From NCBI GenBank assembly GCA_964343195.1, contig CAYFIR010000050.1, positions 1-41,604 on the forward strand: a DNA stretch of 41,604 nt, read 5' to 3'. The DNA comes from CAYVAP01 sp964343195 (GTDB taxonomy: Bacteria; Bacteroidota; Bacteroidia; J057). Under the pieces are notes generated by a model. It saw only the letters and a list, made by a program, of their open reading frames with translations. It was not told where the DNA came from and did no database searches. Below, piece by piece: positions 23,358-33,110 of this stretch. The translations under genes and the position numbers were made by a program. Each line of letters starts with the position of its first letter. Positions within the stretch are counted from its first letter, which is position 1.

Positions 23358-26300
23358 CTATTGACTGATTTCCCGGGTCTGGTTACCCGAGACATCATAC
23401 AGCACCACTCGGTGCGTTTGGGGTGGAATACGCAAAGTGCGAGTTGACTGCGAAAGGTAGCCGCTACCCCAGGGAAATTCCATCATGGTGCGACTCCCAT
23501 CCCTACGTTCAAGAATCGCACTCGACTCATCTGCCTGCAGCGGGATCAATTGATCCGCGAACACTCCGGGCAACTGGTAGCCCTGTAATGGGCCATCGTT
23601 GGTGCTCGTGAGCATCGCCATCTGATCGCCTCCAACCCTAATTCGCGTCAGAGCCCTCGTATCTCCGGAGGTCCGTAACCCGGAAACGCTGGGGTCAATC
23701 TCCTCGAACTTCCAATTGCCGCGGTTGATGAGCACCTGCCCCACGGAGGCGCTATATATCCCGCTGACTACTTCGGTAGTATAGTCATTCCCAACCAGGA
23801 TTAAGTCGGTAAGGCCGTCCTGGTTCACATCTTCGGCCATCATGCCCTTCACAGTGGAGACCTGCGCCATCCCGGGTAAGTACCGGATTTCAAAACGGCC
23901 TTCTCCCAGATTTTCAAGGATGATGCTGGACTGGAACTCGCAGGTCATGGTCTGGGAGTTATCCGCATCGAGGTAGGACAGGATGTCGTCTGTGGTAGAA
24001 CTGGCGTAGGAGCTATAGTGCAGGAGCTTCTTTTTCAGCTCGGGGAGCTGGCGCACCAGCACATCGCGCGCAGCGAAGGGATAGTACGCCCCTTCTTCAT
24101 AGACCGAGTAGATGGGGTCCACGGATCCATTGGCATCGTAATCGGCATAATGGAGCATGAGCGGATGATCGGTAGATGCTTCGAAGGAAGTATTCTGCCC
24201 CACATTTCCCACAGCATAATCCATGTCGCCATCACGGTCAAAATCGGCGGAAATGATGCTATTCCACATACCGGCGCTATGGTCCAGGCCTGCAGTTTGG
24301 GTAACATTTTGCAAAACTTGACCATTGGACCGGAATACGCTGATGTCCATCATTTCACCGACTACGATCAAATCCAGGTGGTGGTCGTTGTCAAAGTCTG
24401 TCCAGACAGCCGAGGTCACCATTCCGATTTGCGCAAGCTCGGGGCAAATCCGGCCGGTAGCCTCGATAAATTTTCCGCCTTCATTCAGCAGGAGGTAGCT
24501 ATTGGGGGCAATGGGAAACTGGCCAGGGATCACCCTGCCCCCTACGAAGAGATCCAAATCGCCGTCGGCATCCACATCACCGCCCACCACACATGCTGTA
24601 CTGGTCAGCATTTCGGGCAGCACTCCGGCTTCACGCTCAAAATTTCTACTGCCATCGTTGACATAGACTCGGTCCTGGTAATACTGGTGCCCGGCATAAC
24701 GCTCTGTCCCGCCACTGGTCGCGTAGAGATCGAGGTCACCATCGCCTTCCAGGTCGAAAAGCAACAGCCCGAGGTCCTCGAAATCGCGGGTTTCAAGTTC
24801 TGTTTCGGAGAAATTTCCATTGGCAGCCTGAAGAAAAATCCTGGCATTGGCCCCATACTGCCCACCGATCACGAGGTCATCCAACTGATCTCCGTTGACA
24901 TCCCCTACGGCCATTCCGGGTCCCTGATTGGCAAACCCGTGAAAAAGAAGTGGTTGGGTTCGATAATCACTGACCGCAACGCTCTCTTCATACCGGAAAT
25001 TAATCAGGTTCCATGGTTCCAGTAGCTTTTCGCCACCTTTGCCTGGCTCTCCCCTTTCAACAGAATCATCATAATTCACAGTCACCACCTGGTCGACCTG
25101 CAGACCTTGCTGAACGCTGCGGCGACCGTCCGGCCAGGTTACGACCAGGCTGTCCACCTGCATTTCGCTTCCCAGCCCAAAGTGTTGCACCTTCGTCACT
25201 GTGCTTTGAAATCCCCTGACTGGCTGAACGTAGCGGACCTGCTCAGTTCCCCCTGCGTGAACTGTTACGGTTGCCCCAAATCCATTGGAGTTGGCATCCT
25301 CGCCCGTCAGTTGGACTCCCAGATAGTGGGTGTGTAGTGAGTCTTTTTCGCGCAGGGTGTTGCGATAAATGAAGGCTGGCTGGTTAAGGTTGCTGGTGAT
25401 GATCTCCAAATCCCCATCGAGGTCCAGGTCCACGTAGGCGGCACCATTAGAGATGGAGGACTGGTCGATGCCCCACTTTTCACCGATATTTTCAAAGGTT
25501 TGGTCCCCTTTGTTTCGGTAAACATAGTTGGGCAAAATAATGGAGGGTTGCTCCTGCACACTGCTGTTCATGAGTTTCCGGTATTCCTCCGGACTTGCAA
25601 AGGGAGCCTGTGCATTCTCTCGAAAGTTCACAAAATCAAGGTCTGTGATGTCCCTGCCGTACCCATTGGTAATGTGCAGGTCCTGCAGGCCGTCGTTGTC
25701 GAAGTCAGCGATCAGGGGTGCCCAGCTCCAGTCGGTTTTCTCGATGCCAGCGAGGCGTCCGATTTCACTGAAACGATTTTCTCCCACCGACAGGTGCAAC
25801 ATATTGCGCATGTACTGGTAGCCATAACCATAGTCCACGGCCCGATAAAACCTGTCTTCCTGGTTGGGACCAAACATCATTTTCCTTCGGTAGTGGCCCT
25901 CGGGCAGCATATCCAGCGTTACAATATCAAACAGCCCATCGTTGTTGAGGTCTCCAATGTCATTCCCCATCGAGAAGTGGCTCATGTGGGTAAGAAAATC
26001 CTGTATGCTCTCGCGGAAGGTCCCATCCTGCTGATTGAGGTAAAGGAGGTCACGGGAGAGATAGTCGTTGGAGACATACACATCGGGCCAGCCATCGTAA
26101 TTGACATCCAGGATGCCAACCCCTAGCCCAAATCCTTCGATCGTAATCCCGGCCTGCTCTGATGCATCCCGGTAAATGGGATGGCCCAGTGAGTCCGAAC
26201 CCAGGTTCTCATATAACCTGTCAGTATTCCTCCCACGCCCATTGGTCAGAATGGGCTTGATGGTCACCGCTGATCGCTCGAATCCTCCTCCATTGAGCAG

Positions 26301-26867
26301 GTACATATCGAGATCACCGTCGCGGTCATAGTCAAAAAAGGCCGCCTGATTGGACTCATTCGGATCGGCGAGTCCGTAAGCAGCTGCGGATTCTACAAAT
26401 GTTAGGTCTCCCTGATTGACATAGAGCAGGTTTGGAAACATACTTTTCTTACCTGGGCCTCCAACACATATATAGATGTCGTCATGGCCATCCTGATTGA
26501 TGTCCACGATGGAGATCCCGGCACACCATTTGCCCTCGGTGTTCAGGCCGGAGCTTTCAGTGACGTCTTCAAATCTGAGGTTTCCTTTATTCAGGTAAAG
26601 GCGGCTTTTGACCCTGTTTCCGGTAAAAACTACATCGGGTAAGCCGTCGGCGTTGAAATCGCCAATTCCCACTCCTCCTCCGTTGTAGAGGTATTCGAAG
26701 TCCAGCAAACTGTATTCCTCGTCTGGTTGGACGGTATTCTGGAAGTCGATTCCGGTCTGATCAGCAGACAGCAGTTGAAATAGGGCTTCAGGGTCTTGAT
26801 GATCTGTGGTACACCGAGCGGTCATGAGAAGGAGTAGCAGCCCCCACCACCCATTGAATCTGGGCAT
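23358..26867 (-). CDS. Large FG-GAP/ASPIC-UnbV (CRTAC1-like) protein, predicted surface lipoprotein
   Basis: From MPRFNGWWGLLLLL the product has 1169 residues. The leader ends in MTARC, a lipobox with an unusual Arg before the Cys, so lipidation is likely but not certain. Two FG-GAP propellers are seen: repeats such as DFNADGLPDVVF, DINQDGHDDIYI and DYDRDGDLDMYL in the first half, and DLEGDGDLDLYAT and DVDADGDLDLFVG in the second. Between them lies an ASPIC/UnbV domain (HFGLGSEMQVDSLVVTWPDG). It sits 109 bp after SusD and 93 bp before the other FG-GAP gene. Such proteins are common beside SusCD genes in Saprospiria-like genomes, but I know of no assigned role. Confidence 0.88.
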   Translation of the reverse strand: MPRFNGWWGLLLLLMTARCTTDHQDPEALFQLLSADQTGIDFQNTVQPDEEYSLLDFEYLYNGGGVGIGDFNADGLPDVVFTGNRVKSRLYLNKGNLRFEDVTESSGLNTEGKWCAGISIVDINQDGHDDIYICVGGPGKKSMFPNLLYVNQGDLTFVESAAAYGLADPNESNQAAFFDYDRDGDLDMYLLNGGGFERSAVTIKPILTNGRGRNTDRLYENLGSDSLGHPIYRDASEQAGITIEGFGLGVGILDVNYDGWPDVYVSNDYLSRDLLYLNQQDGTFRESIQDFLTHMSHFSMGNDIGDLNNDGLFDIVTLDMLPEGHYRRKMMFGPNQEDRFYRAVDYGYGYQYMRNMLHLSVGENRFSEIGRLAGIEKTDWSWAPLIADFDNDGLQDLHITNGYGRDITDLDFVNFRENAQAPFASPEEYRKLMNSSVQEQPSIILPNYVYRNKGDQTFENIGEKWGIDQSSISNGAAYVDLDLDGDLEIITSNLNQPAFIYRNTLREKDSLHTHYLGVQLTGEDANSNGFGATVTVHAGGTEQVRYVQPVRGFQSTVTKVQHFGLGSEMQVDSLVVTWPDGRRSVQQGLQVDQVVTVNYDDSVERGEPGKGGEKLLEPWNLINFRYEESVAVSDYRTQPLLFHGFANQGPGMAVGDVNGDQLDDLVIGGQYGANARIFLQAANGNFSETELETRDFEDLGLLLFDLEGDGDLDLYATSGGTERYAGHQYYQDRVYVNDGSRNFEREAGVLPEMLTSTACVVGGDVDADGDLDLFVGGRVIPGQFPIAPNSYLLLNEGGKFIEATGRICPELAQIGMVTSAVWTDFDNDHHLDLIVVGEMMDISVFRSNGQVLQNVTQTAGLDHSAGMWNSIISADFDRDGDMDYAVGNVGQNTSFEASTDHPLMLHYADYDANGSVDPIYSVYEEGAYYPFAARDVLVRQLPELKKKLLHYSSYASSTTDDILSYLDADNSQTMTCEFQSSIILENLGEGRFEIRYLPGMAQVSTVKGMMAEDVNQDGLTDLILVGNDYTTEVVSGIYSASVGQVLINRGNWKFEEIDPSVSGLRTSGDTRALTRIRVGGDQMAMLTSTNDGPLQGYQLPGVFADQLIPLQADESSAILERRDGSRTMMEFPWGSGYLSQSTRTLRIPPQTHRVVLYDVSGNQTREISQ

Positions 26868-26976
26868 TTTTTTATTTTGAATGTAGAAGGAAAGGCTTAG
26901 AAAAAAAAGTAAGGGTAACATGAGATCCAGCAAACTGGTCCATATTACCCTTACCTAAACCGGTCAATTACACCTG

Positions 26977-28524
26977 CTAGTTAGCCTGGTTCCCGACGAG
27001 GTTCGGGTTACGGTCCAGCTCCGTCTGTGCGATTGGTATCACAGTGCGGTTGGGTGCAAAAGTTTCAAATTCGGAATCGTGGTTTTTCAACAGCTCCAGC
27101 TCAGCAGCATCATCCAGGTATCCCCAGCGAACGATGTCGTACCAGCGCTTGCCTTCGATGGCCAACTCAACGATGCGCTCGTGCTCGATCTGATCCATGA
27201 ACTGATCAAGGCTATACCCTGCAAACTCAGCTGCACGGTCAGGCATATTGGCGCGGTCACGAACCTGCTGTACGTAGTTAGCAGCCTCAGCGATGTTGCC
27301 ATTATTGGCCAGACACTCCGCATACATCAGCAGCACGTCGGCATAGCGGATGATGTGGTAGTTGAATCCGGATGAGAAGGCATCAGATCCATCAGAAGCA
27401 TTGGTGTACTTACGGATGAAGTAATCTTCTGGAGCATATCCGCGCTCAGCCCAGGAAACACCGTAGGCAGTGGTATCCCCTTCTTCCGGCTCATATGCCA
27501 GGAGGGTCGCACTGAAACGTGGGTCCAGTCCTCCATCAATGGTGCGCTCTTCGCGCATCTCATTGTACAGGAACTCCGTAGGGAAGAAGTCAAAGAAATC
27601 TCCCTGAGAATAGGTAGGCGTAACGGCCAGAAACTGTCGCCAGTTTACATTGGGATCACCTCCCCAGTTGTACTCAGATGCAGTTGAGGTGGTAAACTCT
27701 GCCCAGAAGATTCGTCCTGGGTTAGAGGCCTCCACAGCGGGATCCTGGGTAAACAGGTCTGCGTAGTTCTCAGCCAACTGGTATTCACCAGAGTTGATTA
27801 CAGAAGCAAACAGAGGCTCCGCTGACGCATAGTCTCCCTCATACAGGTAAACGGTACCCAGCAGAGACTGAGCAGCGCCCTTGGTAGCACGTCCTGCCTG
27901 ACCCTGATCGAGTCCAGAAACACCATTGTAATTCACTGGCAGGCGCGAAATGGCTTCATTCAGGTCAGACTTAACCTGCTCATACACCATTTCCTTGGTT
28001 ACTCCTTCATTGGAAGGATAGAATTCGTCCTGGTTCTTGGGAGTCTCCAGGATAATGGGTACCTGCTCATGTGTATTGGCCAGGTTGAAGTAGGCCAGTG
28101 CGCGCAGGAAGTATGCCTGTCCGTACAGGCGCTCACGCAGTTCGCTGTCTACGTCTTCGATTGTAGCGATTTGCTCCAGGGCCTGATTGGCACGCGAAAC
28201 CATGATGTAGTGACCAGCCCAGAAGATTTCCAGAGCTCCATCCGTAGCAGGAAGGGTAAAGGCACTAAATCCGGTCATAAAAGTCCAGGGACTTCTACAG
28301 GAAAGCTCATCGCCTCGCCCATCATTGTAGATCGGAACGATCCGCTGGTACATACCATCGATAATCAGGGCATTGTAGATCGCATCTACAGCAGCCACAG
28401 CCTCTTCCTCAGACTGGTAGTAGTTGTCTGAAGACAGTCGATTTGGATCTGCAATATCAAGCTGGTTTTTGCAGCCTCCCAAACCGATCACGATAATCAG
28501 GAGAAGATATATATGGAATTTCAT
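26977..28524 (-). CDS. SusD/RagB-family glycan-binding lipoprotein
   Basis: The 515-residue lipoprotein has a short leader and lipobox (VIGLGGC, C18). The SusD body shows DPNRLSSDNYYQSEEEAVAA, the TPR-like AYFLRALAYFNLANTHEQVP, and the C-terminal YADVLLMYAECLANNG and ERIVELAIEGKRWYDIVRWG, all standard SusD marks. It should sit on the cell surface as the lid of the SusC transporter and bind the oligosaccharide. The gene is 12 bp after susC, a tight operon. The position in the regulon points to arabinose-containing glycans, but the ligand is not readable from SusD sequence. Confidence 0.95.
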   Translation of the reverse strand: MKFHIYLLLIIVIGLGGCKNQLDIADPNRLSSDNYYQSEEEAVAAVDAIYNALIIDGMYQRIVPIYNDGRGDELSCRSPWTFMTGFSAFTLPATDGALEIFWAGHYIMVSRANQALEQIATIEDVDSELRERLYGQAYFLRALAYFNLANTHEQVPIILETPKNQDEFYPSNEGVTKEMVYEQVKSDLNEAISRLPVNYNGVSGLDQGQAGRATKGAAQSLLGTVYLYEGDYASAEPLFASVINSGEYQLAENYADLFTQDPAVEASNPGRIFWAEFTTSTASEYNWGGDPNVNWRQFLAVTPTYSQGDFFDFFPTEFLYNEMREERTIDGGLDPRFSATLLAYEPEEGDTTAYGVSWAERGYAPEDYFIRKYTNASDGSDAFSSGFNYHIIRYADVLLMYAECLANNGNIAEAANYVQQVRDRANMPDRAAEFAGYSLDQFMDQIEHERIVELAIEGKRWYDIVRWGYLDDAAELELLKNHDSEFETFAPNRTVIPIAQTELDRNPNLVGNQAN

Positions 28525-28536
28525 TGTTAGCTAAGC

Positions 28537-31500
28537 TTAAAATTTCAGATTAACACCAACCATGGTAGTTGTAGGACGTGGGAAGGTACCGAAGTCAAAC
28601 CCAGGGTTCAGGATACCAGCCTGGAAGTCAGGGTTATATCCTTTGTAAGCAGAGAATACTGCTACGTTCTGCATGGTGAAGTAGAAACGAGCGCTCTGGA
28701 TCTTCAGCATGTTCAATGCTCCACGAGAGAGTGTGTAACCAAGAGAGATGGTATTCAGACGGAAGTAGTCACCATCCTGCAGCCATCCTGGACGGTCTGA
28801 ATCACGCTGGTTGTTGTTGGGATCATTCCATACCACACGTGGGATATCGGTGTTGGTATTATTAGGAGTCCAACGATCCAGGATATCGGTGTGCCAGTTG
28901 GTGTACCCGGAGGTTACCATCAGGCCGCGATACAGGTTGCTGTTGATGAGGTTACCACCGGCACCCTGCCCAAAGATGGTCAGATCAAAGCCTTTGTAGT
29001 AAGTTACCACGTTCAGACCATAGTAGTAGGTAGGCATTCCCTGTCCAAGGTACTGACGGTCAGCTTCGTCGATGATGTTATCTCCGTTCAGGTCAGAGAA
29101 GCGGATGTCACCAGGAGAGGTATTCTCATTCTGGAAAGGAGCTTCCGCAACTTCAGTTTCTGATTGGAAGATCCCCTCATATACCCAACCGTAGTGCTGG
29201 CCTACAGAACTACCCACCTCGGTACGTGCTCCGGTACCGGAGAGGAACTCCAGTCCACCAATGTCAAGAACTTCGTTCTTGAGGGTGTAGAAGTTTGGTG
29301 CAATGTCAAAGCTAAAGTCGCCCAGAGTAGGACGCCATACAGCAGAGAACTCAAATCCAGAGTTGGTGATAGAACCAGCATTGGTAGTCAGACCTGACAG
29401 AGATCCGTTTGAAAGCGGAATAGGCAGGTCGATCAGCACACCCTCAGAAGTGTTGGCGTAGTATTCTGCCGTAACGTCGAGTTTTCCGCCCCAAAGTGAC
29501 ATGTCAACTCCTACGCTGCTGGTGATTCGGGTCTCCCAGGTAATGGATGGGTCAACCAGAATAGTAGTAGCGGCGCCAAATACACGCTCGTCTCCATACT
29601 GATAAGGAATCGAACGGTTGATGGTGCTCTGGTAGCGGTAGTTACCGATTTCCTGGTTACCTAGCTGACCGTAACCACCTCTCAGCTTCAGCTCGGTGAT
29701 CGCTGCAGGCAGGTTGAAATCATTGTGGATTTTCCAGGCCAGACCTATTGAAGGGAAGAACGCAAAGCGATCCTCTGGACGGAACCTTGAAGAACCGTCA
29801 TTACGCACGTTGAAGGTCAACAGGTAGCGGTCATCGTAAGAGTAATTCACACGACCCAGGAACGACATCAGAGCAGAGTACTGCTGGTTGTCAATTACAC
29901 TAAAGGTCGATGCGTTGGAGAGGCTCAGGATGTAAGGCTTCTCCAGGCCAGAACCAACGGCAGAAATCTGACGGTAGTTGAAGTTCTGGAAGCTCTGTCC
30001 CACCAGTAGGGTCAGGTTATGCTTGCCAAACGTATTCTGGTAGGTCAGGGTATTTTCAACCAGGAAAGAGTTGGACGAACGGTCACCAACCTGAAGCTCG
30101 GCAATCGGACGTGGGAAGAAGTAACCCAGGTCGTACTCTGGAGCAAACAATTCATCGCTGATGTCAGTGTTGTCATACTGGAGGTTCAGCTTGTAGGTCA
30201 GGCCTTCGAACAGGTCCACCTCACCATATACGTTGGCCAGCAGGCGCTGTACCTGGGTAGAGTTGGATACCAGGGAGTTGAATCCAGGAACATTCAGGGA
30301 AATAGACTGGTGAATCACCGCGTCAGCACCCCCATAACCACCTTCGCGGTTTGGATCCAGTAGCGGAATGGTGGGAGCGGCTTGCAGGAGGTCGTTTACC
30401 AGCGTAGGACGTCCACCAGGCAGGAACAGGGTGAATACCCCGTTGTAGAATAGCGGATTCTCATCGGAGCGCATGAAATACATGTTCTCACCGAATCGTA
30501 CGCGACCAAGGTCAGTCTCAGAGTTTACGCGAATAGAGTAGCGCTTGTAGTCAGGACCAGATCCTACCAGGGTTCCCTTGTTGTCCAGGTAATCCATAGA
30601 CATGTAGTAGCTGGTAGCATTGGTACCACCGCTCAGGCTCATGTTGTAGTTCTGGATGCTCCCGTTCTTGTAGCCTTCATTCTGCCAGTCAGTGTCGATG
30701 TCACCGATAAAGTCTGGAGAGCTGGGATCGTTACCAGGAACAGGGTCGCGACCAGCGTTGGCCAGCAACTCAGTATTGATGCCCTGATATCCTTCGCGGC
30801 CCAGCAGTGGGATACGCTGTGGTACGGTCTGAAGACCGTAGTAAGAAGAGAAATTCACACTCAGTCGCTCGTTTCTACGACCGGACTTGGTCGTGATGAT
30901 CACAACGCCATTGGCAGCACGGTTACCGTAGATCGCACCGGATGTTGCATCCTTCAGCACCTGAATAGACTCAATGTCATTGGGGTTCAGGTCGCGGATG
31001 CCACCAGCCAGGGGAAATCCATCGACTACGTACAGAGGCTCAGCTCCAGCACCAAGGCCGAATGTACTGACCCCACGCACACGTACAGTAGGAGTCGCAC
31101 CAGGTTGTCCATCAGAAGTAATGGAAACACCCGCTACACGTCCCTGCATCATCTGGGTCACATCGTTGGTTGCCTGCTTTTTCATTTCGTCAGCATCAAC
31201 CACGGAAACGGCCCCTGTAAGGTCCGCTTTCTTTACCGTACCGTATCCTACCACAACCACCTGGTCGAGGGTTTTGGTATTCTCTTCAAGGGATACGTTG
31301 ATGGTGGTCTGATCTCCTACAGGGATCTCCTGGGGAGTGTATCCGTAATATTTGAATACGAGTACATCACTAGAAGAAGCGGAAATCGCATACTCACCAT
31401 TTTCATCAGTCAAGGCACCACTGGTACCTCCCTGAACTGTCACACTCACGCCAAAAAGGGCTTCCCCATCAGCGGTTGAAACAGTACCTGAAACACTCCT

Positions 31501-31614
31501 AGTCTGTGCTGAGACCGTAAAAATCAGCATCAGAAGGAACACGGTAGAGACTGCCCCGTTTCGCAAAACGGAGGCAATTCTACCTTTCTTGAGGATAGAA
31601 ATTTGATTTTTCAT
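28537..31614 (-). CDS. SusC/RagA-family TonB-linked outer membrane transporter
   Basis: The 1025-residue protein has, in order, a signal peptide (to about 36, FTVSAQ) and a carboxypeptidase-like regulatory domain (VSGTVSTADGEALFGVSVTV). A TonB box region (LDQVVVVGYGT) and a plug domain (VRVRGVSTFG, PLYVVDGFPL, ATSGAIYGNRAANGVVIITT) follow. A long beta-barrel ends in the typical aromatic C-terminal strand (MVGVNLKF). It imports oligosaccharides with SusD using TonB energy. It is the first gene of the four-gene minus-strand operon, and its promoter carries the operator at 31641-31659. Confidence 0.96.
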   Translation of the reverse strand: MKNQISILKKGRIASVLRNGAVSTVFLLMLIFTVSAQTRSVSGTVSTADGEALFGVSVTVQGGTSGALTDENGEYAISASSSDVLVFKYYGYTPQEIPVGDQTTINVSLEENTKTLDQVVVVGYGTVKKADLTGAVSVVDADEMKKQATNDVTQMMQGRVAGVSITSDGQPGATPTVRVRGVSTFGLGAGAEPLYVVDGFPLAGGIRDLNPNDIESIQVLKDATSGAIYGNRAANGVVIITTKSGRRNERLSVNFSSYYGLQTVPQRIPLLGREGYQGINTELLANAGRDPVPGNDPSSPDFIGDIDTDWQNEGYKNGSIQNYNMSLSGGTNATSYYMSMDYLDNKGTLVGSGPDYKRYSIRVNSETDLGRVRFGENMYFMRSDENPLFYNGVFTLFLPGGRPTLVNDLLQAAPTIPLLDPNREGGYGGADAVIHQSISLNVPGFNSLVSNSTQVQRLLANVYGEVDLFEGLTYKLNLQYDNTDISDELFAPEYDLGYFFPRPIAELQVGDRSSNSFLVENTLTYQNTFGKHNLTLLVGQSFQNFNYRQISAVGSGLEKPYILSLSNASTFSVIDNQQYSALMSFLGRVNYSYDDRYLLTFNVRNDGSSRFRPEDRFAFFPSIGLAWKIHNDFNLPAAITELKLRGGYGQLGNQEIGNYRYQSTINRSIPYQYGDERVFGAATTILVDPSITWETRITSSVGVDMSLWGGKLDVTAEYYANTSEGVLIDLPIPLSNGSLSGLTTNAGSITNSGFEFSAVWRPTLGDFSFDIAPNFYTLKNEVLDIGGLEFLSGTGARTEVGSSVGQHYGWVYEGIFQSETEVAEAPFQNENTSPGDIRFSDLNGDNIIDEADRQYLGQGMPTYYYGLNVVTYYKGFDLTIFGQGAGGNLINSNLYRGLMVTSGYTNWHTDILDRWTPNNTNTDIPRVVWNDPNNNQRDSDRPGWLQDGDYFRLNTISLGYTLSRGALNMLKIQSARFYFTMQNVAVFSAYKGYNPDFQAGILNPGFDFGTFPRPTTTMVGVNLKF

Positions 31615-31640
31615 TAAGACACAAATTGTAGCAGTCTTTT

Positions 31641-31659
31641 AAGTGTGATTATCACACTT
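31641..31659. promoter_or_regulatory. Palindromic operator at the susC promoter (AraR-like site)
   Basis: AAGTGT-GATTATC-ACACTT, extending to the perfect TTAAGTGTGA/TCACACTTAA arms at 31639-31661. It lies 5 bp downstream of the -7 box on the minus strand, over the expected transcription start and about 26 bp from the susC ATG. The same half-sites with the same 7-bp gap occur before the GH51 gene. The position fits a repressor site. Confidence 0.7.
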
Positions 31660-31664
31660 AAGAC

Positions 31665-31696
31665 CTAAAGTAGTTGCCTTTAGCCAGATTAACAAA
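31665..31696 (-). promoter_or_regulatory. susC promoter, Bacteroidota type
   Basis: On the minus strand TTTG (31693-31696) is followed after 20 bp by TACTTTAG (31665-31672). This matches the phylum's -33 TTTG and -7 TAnnTTTG pattern at 7 of 8 positions of the -7 box. The rest of the 463-bp gap (31697-32077) is AT-rich with no gene; the promoter of the divergent regulator must lie in it. Confidence 0.6.
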
Positions 31697-32077
31697 TTTG
31701 TAATGGGTGATTTTTCTTCAGACTCCACACTTCCATCAGATTAGCAGTAATTCCCGCAAAAGGAAAAATGCAGAATTAGAAGCTGAATATTCCTCCACTA
31801 CTTCCCCTCTTCTTCCTAAGCACCTCATATTCAGCCCACTAAAAACAATCAATATTTACCCGCTTCCACAGCGCCCTCTACCACCTTTCATAAATTTCCA
31901 CTCTTAAAATAATTAAAATAAATGTGACTTCAACATTTATCTTGGCAAAGATTCTTATATTTCAAGCAGAATTGAGAACTTTACAATAGTTTGAGCACTC
32001 TGCAACAGGGAAAAATGTAGAAATTCATCTTTCTTCTCAGATCATTATTTCCTGGCAGCACTAAGGCGATATATATT

Positions 32078-32800
32078 TTGGAGGATCTGACAATTAAGTA
32101 TCCAAACGCCCAATCGTACAGCTATGACCAAAGAGACAAAGTGCTCATGGCCGTTGATTGCATCATTTTTGGATTTGACGGTGAGGATTTAAAAGTACTG
32201 CTGATCAAAAGGGGATTTGAGCCTGAAAAGGGAAAGTGGTCCCTTGTGGGGGGATTCATGAAGCGTAGCGAGACCCTCGAAAACGCCGCTACCCGGATCC
32301 TCAACCTATACACGGGCCTCGATGATATTTACATGGAGCAGGTAGCCACGTTTAGCGAGGTTCACCGTGACCCGGCTGAACGAACCCTCTCAACCGCTTA
32401 CTATGCCCTGATTAACATCAAGGATCATAGCCAGAAACTGATACAGGAATTTTCGGCCAAATGGTTCCCCATTGACGAAGCACCCGGGCTCATATTTGAC
32501 CACGACCAGCAGGTTGAAAATGCCCTTCAGCTCCTTCGCTCAAGGGCTATCAACCACCCTATAGGCCTGGAGTTGCTGCCAGAGAAGTTCACCATGAAAC
32601 AGCTTCAAAGGCTTTACGAAGTGATCTGGAGCACCCAGCTCGACAAGAGAAACTTCATCAACAAGATTCGGTCGGTGGGCATTCTCAAAAAGCTCGAAGA
32701 AAAGGACATGACTTCCTCGCGGAAAGGGTCCCATTTGTACACCTTCGACCTGGAAAAATACAACCACAAGGAGGGACCGGAATTTATGATCAAGTATTGA
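32078..32800 (+). CDS. AraR/NrtR-like transcriptional regulator (Nudix-fold sensor plus winged helix)
   Basis: The 240-residue protein has an N-terminal Nudix-like domain (about 20-140) and a C-terminal winged helix (about 145-225, MKQLQRLYEVIWSTQLDKRN, with KGSHLYTFDLEKY at the end). The Nudix box position is kept (G59, E65, R73, G80), but the three catalytic Glu are replaced (I74, L77, Y78), so it should bind rather than hydrolyse. This is the AraR type known from Bacteroides arabinose control, where the domain senses the sugar. Translation starts at TTG (32078) by default; no better start lies upstream. It sits between susC (divergent) and the GH51 gene, both of which carry a shared palindrome. 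It is the prime candidate to bind it. Confidence 0.88.
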   Translation: MEDLTIKYPNAQSYSYDQRDKVLMAVDCIIFGFDGEDLKVLLIKRGFEPEKGKWSLVGGFMKRSETLENAATRILNLYTGLDDIYMEQVATFSEVHRDPAERTLSTAYYALINIKDHSQKLIQEFSAKWFPIDEAPGLIFDHDQQVENALQLLRSRAINHPIGLELLPEKFTMKQLQRLYEVIWSTQLDKRNFINKIRSVGILKKLEEKDMTSSRKGSHLYTFDLEKYNHKEGPEFMIKY

Positions 32801-32830
32801 GGTATGCGGTAGCATATTGAACCCTTTTGT

Positions 32831-32950
32831 ATCCTGCGCTTTTTCACGCCGATAGGAACAGGTATATAAAGAAAAAATCTCACGCGGAGAGCGCGGAGGC
32901 GCGGAGAAGAAGAAGAATCCAAGGATTCTTGTTAGCAAAAAACGCAGGAT
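32831..32950. repeat. Inverted-repeat element with GCGCGGAG tandem core
   Basis: ATCCTGCGCTTTTT (32831-32844) pairs with AAAAAACGCAGGAT (32937-32950) at 13 of 14 positions. Between them lies an imperfect tandem of GCGCGGAG units (about 32883-32906) and a small AATCC-AAG-GATT hairpin. No target duplication is evident. It occupies part of the 351-bp gap between the regulator and the GH51 gene; the remainder holds the GH51 promoter. Confidence 0.5.
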
Positions 32951-33077
32951 GAGTTGGTTACCAAATCAAACAGCCTAAGATATGCGGTATGCCAGGTGCT
33001 TCGATACTTCCTATCACCGGTTGCGCCTTATCCCATCCTTCCCATTCCCACCTTATTCAATCTTCCCAATACCAAAG

Positions 33078-33109
33078 CTTGTAATTACAGATTCCCTCGC
33101 CTATCTTAA
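33078..33109 (+). promoter_or_regulatory. Candidate promoter of the GH51 operon
   Basis: CTTG (33078-33081), a 20-bp spacer and TATCTTAA (33102-33109) imitate the TTTG/TAnnTTTG pattern with the same spacer length as at susC. The boxes are weaker than those of susC. The operator follows one base pair later. Confidence 0.45.
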
Positions 33110-33110
33110 G

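Noticed and set aside
21930..25025. Long plus-strand open frames of 376 and 335 residues
   Set aside because: They mirror the FG-GAP genes. The repetitive Asp/Gly codons leave the opposite strand open, and no domain is seen.
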